Shown here in pieces: positions 33,957-45,024 of a DNA stretch of 64,000 bases. Under the pieces are notes generated by a model. It made no database searches. It had not been told where the DNA came from and was given only the letters and a program-made list of their open reading frames with translations. A program made the position numbers and the translations under genes. The stretch is taken from positions 8,184,001-8,248,000 of the forward strand of contig JAJQJQ010000002.1 in assembly GCA_028622995.1 (NCBI GenBank), read 5' to 3'. Every line of letters starts with the position of its first letter. The stretch's first letter is position 1. Source of the DNA: Panagrolaimus kolymaensis (Eukaryota; Nematoda; Chromadorea; Rhabditida; Panagrolaimidae).

Positions 33957-36102
33957 TTATTTCCATGGCATACTATATTGTACATCAAGTTTAATTTCAA
34001 CACCATTCATTTTTGCAACAGCTGTAAGAGTTCCATTTAGTTCGACGTTAAGGGTTATTTTAGCTTTGACACTTCCAGCTTTACCTATAGGTAAATCAGG
34101 AATTTCTATTTCAGCGATATATTTATCTTTGAAAATATCGTCATCGATACCTTCATAAATCTGAAACATTTTTTTTGAATTAAACGTTTTTGTCTTTAAA
34201 CACACGAGGCATGAAAGAGAATATTCTTAATAACGGCGAGTATTATAATGAGTTTTTGGTTGCGAGATTAGCCGATATTTTAGACATAAGTAAAAAAATA
34301 CTTGCCGGTATTAACGCCGTTCGTTGATTATCTTCAGATGTTTTTAATTCAAAAGTTTCTTTACAAGGAATTTCAGTATTATTTTTTAAAATCGGTTGAA
34401 ATTTTCCACCTGCAACTTCTATGCCTATACTCATAGGCAAAACTTCTCGAACATCCAATAGGCTCACTTCTGGCTTCATTGAAGCTTTTAAAATGGATGT
34501 CGCAAACATAGTTGCTCCAACCGCAACAACTTCATCAGGATTTACAACTTTAGAAAATTTTGATGAATGAAAAATATTTTCTAACATTTTCCCAACCATT
34601 GGCATTCTTGATGCTCCACCAACAAATAGGACGTGATCTATTTCAGTTGCAGATAATTTGGCGCCGGCAAGTGTATCAATGCAAGCCATTTGGAGCCTTT
34701 GAACTAAATCTTTACTCATATTTTCAAATTCGCTTCTTTTAAGGTGATAATCTTTGGCTTCTTCGTGGATATCTCCAAGATTTATCCTAAAGATATAAGT
34801 AAAGTATTTGCGGTGGAAATTTTTTGATTAAAATATTTTTGATCGTAGTATAAAATACTTGAAAAGTTAGACTATGTTTAAGCTAATTTAATATTACTTT
34901 CATAAATTTCTTTGACCTGATAAATAAAAATAACTTACGGCGTTTCTTCACTAATACTCAAAGCTTCTCTAACACTTTGAGCCATGGTAGTCATTTTAAA
35001 TTTTTTCTTTTGATTCAAACTTTGAATTGTTTCTTTACCAATATCATTTTTTAATTTTTCTTTCATCCAATTTACAATTAAACTATCAAAATCTCTACCA
35101 CCTAAATGTGAATCACCACCAACAGCTTTAACTTGAAAATATTTTTTGTTAATTTGCATTATGGTTACATCAAATGTTCCACCACCCAAATCAAAAACAA
35201 ACAATTTTTCATCTTCCTTGTATTTATGTTCGATTCCATAAGCTATAGCAGCTGCTGTAGGTTCAGTGATAATTTGAATAACATCTAATCCAGCTAATTT
35301 TGCGGCTTCTAAAGTAGCTCGTTTTTGGTCTTGTCCGAAATAAGCTGGCACACTTATAACTGCTTTTGTCATTTTACATGCCAGTCGCTTCTCCACAGAT
35401 TCTTTGATGCTTTTTAATAATCCGCTGGAGACTTGAATGGGCGATAAATTTCCAATCATATCATTCACAAAATATTCGCATAATCTTTTATCCTTTACTT
35501 TTTTAGATTTTATATCAAAAGTCCATTCTGATCTAAAACCTTTTATAAATGTATCGGTGATTTCTGTGGCTAATAATCGTTTGGAATCTGAAAAAAGAAA
35601 GGTCTATTAAATTTTTTTCTTTGAATTGTGAATGGATGCAAAATACAAAATTTAAAATGCTTTTATGTCAATCTTTACGGTATTCGCGTCACATTAAAAC
35701 TCATCGCTTTTATCAAAGTTTTTTGTTGGTGTTAAAATCTTACCATAATAAACATTAACTGGATTTGCTCCAGTTTTATCTTTAGCTGTTTTTCCAACAA
35801 AACTTTCTTTTCCATCATAATAATAATAGGATGGAGTTGTTCGAGCACCTAAAAATCCATTCATCATTTTTAGCTAAATTTAGTTTTAAATAAGCTTTAA
35901 TTTATCAAATTAAAAGTTTAATTACAAAGTTAGCTAACAACAACAACAACTTTTTTTGGGTTTAATCCAGCTTAACTTAAACCATTTACTTACTCAAATC
36001 ATTTGCCACAACATCAACCTTTTCATTCCACCAAACTGCGCCACAAACATTCGTAGTACCAAGATCAATTCCAAATGGAATTTCTTTATTATTAGTCGCC
36101 AT
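33957..36102 (-). CDS. Hsp70-family protein C, lid-less, with a GC-AG intron
   Basis: Exons in gene order: 36102-35994, 35848-35744, 35587-34939, 34786-34306, 34160-33957; 515 residues. The nucleotide-binding domain is close to canonical: FGIDLGTTNVCGAVWW, AVISVPAYFGQDQKRAT, EPTAAAIAYG, FDLGGGTFDVT, HLGGRDFD, VLFVGGASRMPMV, NPDEVVAVGA. A substrate-binding beta-sandwich follows (VLPMSIGIEVAGG ... DIFKDKYIAEIEI ... KITLNVELNGTL), but the protein stops there, ~125 residues short of normal, lacking the helical lid and C-terminal EEVD. The last intron works in phase only with a GCAAGT donor (34305-34300), a known minor GC-AG type. It is the most normal of the four Hsp70-like genes and probably an active cytosolic ATPase. 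Divergent from the gene at 36435. Confidence 0.9.
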
Positions 36103-36434
36103 TAAAAAAAAATCTTTTTTTCTTTCTCTTCCTCGAGTTTTTTCCAAATGTATAAATAAAAAAAGAAATAAGCTTTTATTGATTCATTTTTCTTTGCTTT
36201 TTTTCATTTTGACTTTTTTTGAATCCTTTCCTTATCAGTGAAAATGGCTGCTTTTCACCCTCTTGAATATTTTTGGTTGTTGCTGTTTTCTTATTTTTAT
36301 ACTGCAAGCAACGATTTTTTTTTTGTCGTTGTTGTTGTTTGATATTTTATTTATTTATTTATAAAATATTTTTCCTTCCTCACTTTCTGAAATCTTAGTC
36401 ATCATTCAAAAAAAAGGTGAAGACGAAAAAGAAA
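36103..36434. promoter_or_regulatory. Shared 332-bp promoter of two divergent Hsp70-like genes
   Basis: The two start codons face away from each other across this segment. It contains CCTTTCCTTATCAGTGA at 36225-36241, an extended GATA site identical over 17 bases to one upstream of the sphingomyelinase gene. I see no convincing run of heat-shock elements (three or more alternating GAA/TTC units at 5-bp spacing). Poly-T/Poly-A tracts flank the site. Confidence 0.5.
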
Positions 36435-38334
36435 ATGTTAGATGATCATCAATACATTGAATTATCGCCTAATATTCCTAATTATCGATTAGATAATAAA
36501 CCTGTAATTGGAATAGATTTAGGAACGGAATATTGTTATGCGGGACAATATATTCAAATGAATAATGGAAAAAGTTATGTTAAAATATTAAAAATTGGAG
36601 GAAATGGTAATAAAAGTTTTTGTTAGTTTTAAAAAAAGATTAATTTTGCGAAAGACATAGTTTTGAAGCACCCGAACTTGGTTACGCATACATTCAATCA
36701 AGCTTATCACAAAACATAAATATTTATTTTTTTAGGAAGAGATAGGCTATGGTCAGGTATAGCATTCGAAGGAAAAACTATACATGTTGGTGAAGCAGCT
36801 AAATATGAATTAAGTATACGTAAGCAAGAAAAGAAACCATTGAATGGAGCTTTTCGTAAGTTTCAAGAATGGAAAATTAATTTTCTGGTTCCTGAAGCCA
36901 TTTTCTTTAACCTCCAAACAATTTTGGCTTTTCAGGAATTCGTGAAATAACTGGAATGAAATATGATAAAATAAATAAAAAATCTCTTGATTATACTATA
37001 AACAACGATGACATTGGTCGAGCTGCCATAGTTATCACAGAAACAAGGGATCCTGTTGTGATATCGGGTTTAATCCTTCCTGAAGAGGTTAATAATCTCT
37101 TCGTTCAAAGCATCATTCAAGATTTATCAAGTGTTTATAATTTTATTCCACAAAATATTGTTATCACACAATCAGATAAAATGAAAGAAATTGATTCAAT
37201 TATTATGTATGGAGTTTTTAAGGTAAACAAATACAAAAAAATGTTTTTAGTTTTTTTCTTTCATCAGCAGCTTCGAAACCAGGATGTTAGGGCTTTCAAA
37301 AAACAAATGGGCAAAAATAAAAAACATAGATCCAAGCTTTCAAGGTTTGGCTCATATTTCTGTAAATCAACCATTAATTTACGAATTTCGCATTCAACAT
37401 TATATTTAACTTTAATCAAAATTTTGTTACTAAACCCTAAAATATTTTCAGCAATCCAATACCCAAATCGATCGAATTGTAAAAGATTGTGAAGCTGCAA
37501 TTTGTGCATACGGTTTACAAGTAATTGAATCAAATTATATTGTATTTTATTTTGGTGAAGCAGATAGTTGGGGAACTTTAATAGAAAATGGACGAATCAC
37601 ATCACATGTGAGAAATGGAATTTGTGGTTTACTAATTGATACGATGACTCGACAATTAAAGGGAAAAGAATTAAATGATAAAACTAAAAAACTTTCAAAT
37701 ACTTTAAATGAAATGTTACCAATTTTGGTTAAACAATGTTCAAATAATGTGGATGGAATAATTTTAGCTGGAACTGATATATTTCGACCCATGGTTCAAC
37801 AAATGCTTGCATTTTGGGAACCTCGATTTAAAGTTTATTCAAATATTCCAACGGAAAAAGTTATCGTTGTTGGAGCTACCGTAATTGCTGCTAAACGATT
37901 ATGCGAGTTTATTAAAGTTTGCAAAAAAATAATTTTAGACCTATCTAATTTTAGTTGATCAAATTCAAAGCAATCCATTAAATGGAGTCATACATGAAAT
38001 GGCTCAACTAACGCGAAGTTTGAGTTTATACAAGTAAAAAAATTTATCAAAAAACTTTTTACACCTTTAAAATTTTTTTAGTCGCGGTGATGCTTCTGAA
38101 GTATTTCAACCTCCTCCAACTTATGAATCCATCGTAAATAATACGAATAATAATCGACGAGAAAATCGTGAACGAGCTCCAACAAATACTCCACCAATAG
38201 AATTAAGTTCGCCCAGAGAAATCATGGCACCACCTCGATCACCTAATTGGGAAGCCGCTGAACCATTATTGGATAATAATATTGGCGATAGAGAAGAAAA
38301 TGAAAGGATGGTATTGGAAGTCACCAGACTATAA
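36435..38334 (+). CDS. Degenerate Hsp70-like protein D with PPxY tail
   Basis: Clear exons: 36435-36606, 36736-36855, 36936-37222, 37452-37916; probable end exons 37939-38033 and 38082-38334. The N-terminus has a good phosphate-1 loop (VIGIDLGTEYCYAG) and GEAAKYEL-like spacing. Later landmarks are ruined: where Hsp70 has FDLGGGTFDV there is IVFYFGEADSWGTL, and the adenosine motif is GIILAGTDIFRPMV; EKVIVVGATVIAA follows. The tail is Pro/Asn-rich with PPPTY (a WW-domain ligand), followed by basic and Ser-Pro segments. ATP hydrolysis is therefore unlikely; an adaptor role is possible. Two points are uncertain: a small exon may lie within 37223-37451, and the intron 37917-37938 would be only 22 bp, so that junction may be wrong. 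Confidence 0.68.
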
Positions 38335-38929
38335 ATAAAAAAATGAAATATCCCCTCTTTTTAAAAACTGAAATTACTTAATTTATATGCATAACTTAAT
38401 ATCTCACAAAATAAATAAAAGCAATTGAAAGCATAAATCGTGCAAATATTAAGCATTTAATTTTCTAAACAAATAACACCTTTCATTTTTTTACCAAATA
38501 AAAAACCCATTTTTTGGAGGCTATCTGTTTATGTTTATTATTGAAAATTATGCGTCAAAATTTATAATCAACTGCGCTTTCTCTTATTAAGTATTCACTT
38601 CTGGTTTTTGTTGGCGAAGAAAATAATAATTTCATTAAAAGAACATTTTTTATTTGCTGAATATTTTACTTCATACAAACACTTTGAAACAAATCAGAGA
38701 AACAATATTCAAATGTCCTTTTTTCATTTTTTTATTCGCAATGATTTGGTTGATAAATGTTTAAAATGGCTAAGAAAATTTTGATAATGTTTGCTTTTTC
38801 CTTATTATCGTTCCATTGCTTTTTTTAATCGATTAAAAACTTTATCAGTTAACAAAGAAAAAACCCACTAAAAACTCTCAACAACATATTTGAAGTTTAT
38901 TTTGCTAATATTTTTGCATTCGTTGAAAA
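38335..38929. other. Intergenic between two chaperone-like genes
   Basis: AT-rich, with AATAAA signals near 38330 and 38411 for the upstream gene. No coding signal. Confidence 0.45.
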
Positions 38930-40834
38930 ATGTGCGAAGAATTTTCAAAGAAAGAATTTACTCGTCAATCTTTAGAGTTGCTCGGAGAAAGAAATGAAGT
39001 TGTTGATAATGTAATTAATAATGCATTAACATTATTTTTCGGTAGCGAATCTGAAACCATAGTGGCAAAAGATTTTTATGAAGGAATGTAAGTTTTATAA
39101 AATTGGCTATTTTTCTTTAATAAAAGCAAAATTTTCAGTAATCACATAACCATAATTTCATATTACCTAAAATTACAATCTCATCCAAGTCCACCAACAT
39201 CAATTGAAGAATCAAAAACTCCATTCATATTTATTGGAAGCTCAAACAAACTTTGTAAAAATTATGTAACTAATTTATTTGAAACTTTATTTAATCGAAA
39301 AATTATTTCCATTGATTTAAATTTTATCAAAAACATTGAAGCATTAAAAGGTTCAAAAAGAAATATTGGAAAAATTTTACTTGCTTTAATTGAAGCCGAA
39401 TCAATTGGGTCGATTCTTTTATTGATTGAAAATATTGATAAATGTCAAGGTTTGCTATTTTCTTTATTGATTGATAAACAACAAAAAAAGGCGGTTGTTG
39501 GACTTTTTTAAATTTTTGTTTTTGCAGATTTATCAATTAAAACTTTTATTATCCAAATTTTTAATCCAACTATTAGTTCGGTGTTTTGTGATTCTTCAGC
39601 TGGATTAAATTTTAATTTAAAAGGTTGCATTATTGCTGGAACAGCTTTCAATGAAAATTCAGTGGATGCTTTGATAAGAAAAAATGCTACAATAATTAAT
39701 GTTCCTGAATTACCCGAAATAAACAAAATCGATAAAAGAAAAAATACAGAAAATCATCTTCAAAAGTTTGTTCAAAAATAAATAAAAAAATTTCGATAAA
39801 AAAACGAATGCTTTAGGAATTCATTGCCTTCTCAAATATCGTTGAGTTTTGAGAATAAATTATCTCCAAAATCAATGGAATATTTTTTGGTTGCCATCAT
39901 TGAATCCAAGAATTACCAAATCGAAATTGGAAATTCGTTGATCGATAAATTTGGGATTGAAAAAGAAATTCAAAAAGTTTTAAAACGAGCTTATGATCAT
40001 CAGAATCAGAATGGCGATATTATTGAAGCAATAAAGAGGGAACTAAAAATTCTTCCGCCATATCCAAATCTTGAAAGATGGCTTTCTGCGAGCACTTCAC
40101 GAGAATGTAAAGCTTTAATTTTTGGTGGAGATTCAGTTCATTCAATTATTATTAATGGAGATTTTATTAAATTTACGATTCCTCAAACAAATGAAATAAT
40201 TTTTATTCAAATAAATCAAATTGTTTCTGAATTTTCTCTTCCATTTGAAACTCATTTACCAATGCTAAAATATTGTTTAATGGAAGCTTTTGTTGATGAA
40301 AATTGTGGGGACATTATTGCAGAAAATATTGAAGCAGCTTATTCTTCAACATCAAATCATCAAATTTATGCAATCTCTGATGCCATTTCTTTGCAATTAT
40401 CTAAAAAGTTGAAATCGCCATGGACCAGTTTCATTACTCCAAGCATTGAAAATCCAATGTTTGGATTAAATATTTCCGCGGAATTCGTTCATCTCCAATT
40501 ACCTTTTCAATATGGAATGAAATATTCGATCATTGCTTCGAAACTAACTTTGCCTTTAACTATCGAATCCGTTTTTGCAACTAAATCCAAAATAACGGGA
40601 AACATAGATTCTTCGAAAATGCAGAAATTCGAAGAAACAATCTTAAAGACGACAAATTTTATAAATCTCAGAAACTTTCTTACTGACGCTTTAGAAGAAC
40701 TTTTTGAAAGTAAAGAATATGTTTGTCTTATTGGATACCATATTGAAGACATTTTTATTACTAATTTTTGTTCAATTCCTTATATTCTTATTCAAATTAA
40801 AGATATAAAAATCTTAGCATTTATAATAAAATAA
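38930..40834 (+). CDS. Degenerate AAA+ (Clp/torsin-like) protein
   Basis: Exons 38930-39087, 39139-39449, 39528-39765 and 39817-40834 give 574 residues. The order follows the second ATPase module of Clp proteins: ELLGERNEVVDNVINNAL (compare the GQ-x-EAV start), FIFIGSSNKLCKNYVTNLF at the Walker A position but without the GKT, SILLLIENIDKCQ at Walker B with the Asp-Glu pair changed to Glu-Asn, IIQIFN and FNLKGCIIAGTAFN at the sensor-1 strand, then YQIEIGNSLIDKF and DIIEAIKREL like the small helical subdomain. The last ~250 residues are unrecognised. With both nucleotide motifs broken it should not hydrolyse ATP. The remote match is by pattern only, so Clp, torsin or another AAA+ group are all possible. 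Confidence 0.55.
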
Positions 40835-41083
40835 AAGAATTTATAGGATTATGTTTATTTATTTTTTTATCAGCTTACTTATTTGCATTATACATAAGTA
40901 CAGTATTTTTATAAAGCTTAAGGGTCTTGGGTTGTTTGCTGCTTTTATCAATGTCATTCAATTTTTTTATCTTTATAAGTATAAAAAAATGAAACGTGGA
41001 AAAAAAGAATAATTCTGTCACCATATTGATTGGAACGAAAGTAATTCAAAAAAATTGCTTTAGTTTTTAAACCTTTCTTTTCC

Positions 41084-43308
41084 ATGGCTAAAAAACACTT
41101 GCGTAACTTTGTAAGAAAATTAATATGTATTTTTCCAAACAAGGAAAATGCAAAATCTTTAGAGGTAAGTATCGTTGCCCTTTGTTTTATTTATCAACAA
41201 AAAACTATTTAGGCGCTAAAAGATGTTGTTGAAGATAAATGCATAAATGTTGTAAAAGTTATTTCTGAAATTTTTGAAGGTGATGCTGAAACCCTAATTT
41301 TAATTCTTCATGAATTAACAATTCAAGAAGAAAAGTTTGGATCCCGTGACCATTCTCCTCAATGGAAAATGCTTAATGATTTGATTGATAATAAAACTGT
41401 AAGTAAGAATATTTGTTCCAAATGAAAGCTTGAAACTATGGTATGGCAGAAACCGACAAATCAATAATTTTACATAGTTAATTCCAAACTTCATAACAAC
41501 AGATAAAAATATTTCAGGCCTTTAAAAATTATGCTGACGGACTTGTTAAAGAAAAAAAATATGAAAAAGTTGTGAATGCAATTTCTGAAATTTATGCGGG
41601 TGATAGTGAAAGCCTTTTATATATCACCAATGAGTTAGGTTTTCAAGAAGAAAAAGATGGATTTCACAATCATTTACCACAATGGAAAACGCTATACGAT
41701 TTGATTGATAACAAAACTGTAAGTAAGAATATCTGTTCCACATGGAAGCATTTTTAAAATTTTCGTGAAAACCGGCAAATCAATAATTTTACATACATAA
41801 TCAATTCCAAACTTCACCACAACAACAAAATACACTTTTTACTAAAAATATTTCAGGCCTTTAAAAATTATGCGGACGAAATAGTTAAAAAAAAGAAATA
41901 TGAAAAAGTTGTGGGTATTATTTCAGAAATTTATGCTGGTAATAATGAAACCCTCACCTTAATTCTGCTAGAGTTAGCAGCTTTAGAAGAAAAAGCTGGA
42001 TCTCGAGATCTCTCACCCCAATGGAAAATGCTTAGTAATTTGATCCAAAATAAAACTGTAAGTAACGAATATTAATTCAATATAAAAAGCTTGAAATTTG
42101 AAAGGTAGTGACAAATTTTCATCGATCCAAACTTTCATGCAAAAAATACTTTTTAATATTTCATAATTTCAGGCCTTTAAAAATTATGCTGACGGACTTG
42201 TTAAAGAAAAAAAATACGAAAAGGTTGTGAGTGTTATTTCTGAAATCTATGCGGGTGATGGTGAAAGTCTCTTATATATTACCAATGAGTTAGCTATTCA
42301 AGAAGAAAAAGCGGGATCTCGAGATCTTTCACCCCGATGGAAAATGCTTTATGATTTGTCCGGTAAAAAAGATGTGAGTTTTTAACTAAAAATGTAACAA
42401 GTGTGAAAGCTTGACAAAATAAGCATAAAATAATCGACCCCTAATCTTCATTCAAAAAAATTTTAAGATTCAAAAAGTTTTAGGCATTCAAAACTTATGT
42501 GGATGGAATTATTAAAAAAGCGAGAGAGAAAAAAACTCGAGAAATCCTTCAAGATGCAAATAAGTTTATAGAAAAAATAACAAATGAAAGCATAACAAAC
42601 TCTAATGTTATCAATACTATCGATAATAATCGGCAACTTATTTCAACTTTATTCCCCGGTGGCGCAATTATTTGGTTAAAACTTCCATATTCAGCAAAAG
42701 TTTCAATATTAAACTTTGTTTCGACGACTGTTCAAAACCTGAAACAGCTTAGCATTTTAGCGTCAAATGGAAGCATAAACGGAGTCATCGCTAAAATCTC
42801 TCTTCTTGCAAGCCATGGAAAATTAGTATGCGTTGGATTAGCTGCTATCCCAATCATGTATGAAACATTTCGATCCATTTACTTATGGTATCATGGAAAA
42901 ATTTCTGGTAAACGAGCTGCGAAAGCTGTTACGCAAGTCAGCCTTTCAACAGCTTGTGGATTTGGTGGAGCGGTAGCTGGCGCAGCTATAGGAGGAATAT
43001 CTGGTCCTGTGGGAGCTATTATTGGAGGAATTGCCGGTGGAATTGGAGCATCTATTATTGGCGGAGCTATTGCAAAATCCTTATGCAAAAAAATATTTAA
43101 TCTTCCAAAAACTCAAGCTCTTGAAGATGCATATAAATATCTTGGAATTCATCATAAAGCATCAAATTCAGAAGTTATTGCAGCATTTAAAAAGAGAGCA
43201 TTGATGGATCATCCAGATAAAGAAAGTGGAAATCATGAAGCTTTTTGTAAATTACATGCATATATAACTATCATCCGTATTTCACGCGGTGAAATGGTAT
43301 TGAATTAA
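41084..43308 (+). CDS. Repeat-exon, glycine-rich membrane, J-domain protein (HPD intact)
   Basis: Exons 41084-41164, 41213-41398, 41518-41718, 41857-42057, 42173-42373 and 42484-43308, all phase 0, give 564 residues. Exons 2-5 each encode one copy of a ~65-residue helical unit (AFKNYADGLVKEKKYEKVV ... ISEIYAGD-ES ... WKMLYDLI-NKT). A predicted membrane region follows (LASHGKLVCVGLAAIPIMYE), then a Gly/Ala-zipper run (AVAGAAIGGISGPVGAIIGG). The C-terminus is a J domain: LEDAYKYLGIHHKASNSEVI, AAFKKRALMDHPDKESG, with the HPD motif needed to stimulate Hsp70. It may anchor Hsp70 at a membrane, with the repeats binding clients or partners. The end of the domain is near the stop codon, as in Tim14/DNAJC15-type proteins. 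Family not recognised as a whole. Confidence 0.82.
41518..42373 (+). repeat. Three tandemly duplicated 201-bp exons with their introns
   Basis: Exons 41518-41718, 41857-42057 and 42173-42373 are each exactly 201 bp and strongly alike, and the preceding exon (41213-41398) is an older copy. Introns share ACTGTAAGTAAGAATAT at the donor, AAATCAATAATTTTACATA in the middle and ATTTCAGGCCTTTAAAAATT at the acceptor. The duplication unit is therefore exon plus intron (~330 bp). Confidence 0.9.
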
Positions 43309-43718
43309 AAAAACCATTAAACTATTCTACGATATTGTTGTATGTATATCTCTTTAACTTTAATTTTGTGAAGAAGTTTTCCATAATTAATTTTGAATAA
43401 AAAAAAAATCAGACATTTATAAAATAAATACACTAAAAATTGACCTGCTAGGTTCAATAATAAAGAAAAATAAATTATCCGAGAACGCTTTCGCGCTTTT
43501 TTTTCTCACACAATGAAGGTGGACGATTTAGAAAGAGCACACATAAAGAAAGTAATCATAATTGGTTGCAAAGCGAAAATGATTCATTTATTGATTTATT
43601 CAACCAACATATTTGTTGCATTTTTATGGTCGTTGTTGTTATTGCCATTGCTGTGCTATAAATTTCTAATTTGTTGTGCTTTTTTTGGTTTGTAGTTATT
43701 ATTATTTTTGTTTAAAAT
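43309..43718. other. Intergenic, no gene seen
   Basis: AT-rich. A 60-codon open frame at 43513-43695 is hydrophobic and unsupported by splice or start context. Confidence 0.4.
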
Positions 43719-44564
43719 ATGACTGAAAATCAACTAGAATCAAATGTTATTCACCCAAATTCAACAACCTTTGAATCACTTCTTCATCAAAATTTTCCTT
43801 TTCCACGCGACTTAATTTCTCATATTACTATGAATCCTCTTTCATCTGATGGACTTGAAAAGCTTCTAAAAAGTTGTAAATATTTTTTTGCCAAAAACAA
43901 GATTGTTGTCGTCAACAAAAGTGTTCATCAAAACCCAGATTCAGTTGACCAGTTTTATTATGAAAATAAAGAAATTTATCTGAATCTAGAAAATTTTGTT
44001 TATTGGGTAACTGAATCACTCATATTTTGGAATAATACTTCGATAAACTTTTCTAAAGTCTTTTATCAATGCAATCTAAAAGCTTTACAAAATCAAAATC
44101 AAGTTTTGAGTTCAAGTGAAATCGATTTGTTGTTGAATGTTAAAAACATAACATGGCTATCGTTTAAAAAAATTGAAATCGAAAATGTCGAAGAAGGGTT
44201 TATTCCGATTGAATGGATTCTTGAAAAATTACCAAATATTTTATATTTTTATTATTATTCAAAAAATGAAATATTTACTTCAGAAAAATTTAAAAATATG
44301 GCATCTTTAAAATTTAATTCAAAATTTAGGCAATTCTCTATTATCATTGATAATTTGTCTGATGATACTGATTTCACGCTGTTGTGTGAATTTATTAAAA
44401 AGAATACTGGCAGGTTTGATGATGCAATTAACGATGGACCATCTCATTTTACATTTACGTTTAATGTTGCAAATTCAGAACATTGTCAAACTATTATACG
44501 ATCCTCTTTTGATTTGGAATTTCAAACTTGGGATGAAGAAGAAAAGCCAATTTTGTTTTTTTGA
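43719..44564 (+). CDS. Lineage-specific protein with F-box-like N-terminus, copy 2
   Basis: A single-exon, 281-residue paralogue of the gene at 25769-26584. Shared landmarks in order: FPFPRDLISHITMNPLSSDG, LLKSCKYFFAKNKIVV, YYENKEIYLNLENFVYW, WILEKLPNILYFYYYS, EIFTSEKFKNMASLKFNSKF, and TWDEEEKP at the end. The strand/helix alternation of the C-terminal two thirds suggests an F-box-associated (FBA/FTH-like) fold that selects substrates. It sits between two J-domain genes, which may be coincidence or reflect a cluster concerned with protein quality control. The family is not identified with certainty. Confidence 0.65.
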   Translation: MTENQLESNVIHPNSTTFESLLHQNFPFPRDLISHITMNPLSSDGLEKLLKSCKYFFAKNKIVVVNKSVHQNPDSVDQFYYENKEIYLNLENFVYWVTESLIFWNNTSINFSKVFYQCNLKALQNQNQVLSSSEIDLLLNVKNITWLSFKKIEIENVEEGFIPIEWILEKLPNILYFYYYSKNEIFTSEKFKNMASLKFNSKFRQFSIIIDNLSDDTDFTLLCEFIKKNTGRFDDAINDGPSHFTFTFNVANSEHCQTIIRSSFDLEFQTWDEEEKPILFF

Positions 44565-45024
44565 AAAATAAATAAAAAGAAATGTTTTTTGGTTTTCATT
44601 CTTATTTTTTTTTTAATTAAAAACAGTATAAATTATTATTTTTAAAATTACCTTTCTTTCTTTACCCATAAACAATTTTAAAAAACAGAGAACAACATTG
44701 CATTGAAATATTGTCCCCTAAGGAAAAATATTATTAAACTGCTCATACGTACAATAACCAAAACACAATGTGTGTTTTTTTATAAATAAAAATGTACATT
44801 TGCTCTCTTTAAAGTTAGCTAATGTAAACAACACTTGCCACTCCAGCCCCTTTTTAGTTTTATACTTATTTTTATTAAACGTAAACAAAGTAGCTTTTTT
44901 TAGCTTTACCGATTATTAGAACTTTAGTTACATGTGTTATAAAAAACGCTTAAAAGCCGCATTTTAGTTAATTCATAATTATTTTAAAAAATTATTCTTG
45001 TTTACTTTTTTTTTATTTTGCGAC
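44565..45024. other. Intergenic, no gene seen
   Basis: AT-rich spacer between two genes on the same strand; no feature supported. Confidence 0.4.

Noticed and set aside
36103..36434. Heat-shock elements in the shared Hsp70 promoter
   Set aside because: Only isolated GAA/TTC triplets are present; no run of three at correct spacing.
38930..40834. Calling the AAA+ gene a true ClpB/Hsp104 orthologue
   Set aside because: Walker A and B are broken and similarity is only in segment order; animals lack Hsp104, so a named orthologue is not justified.
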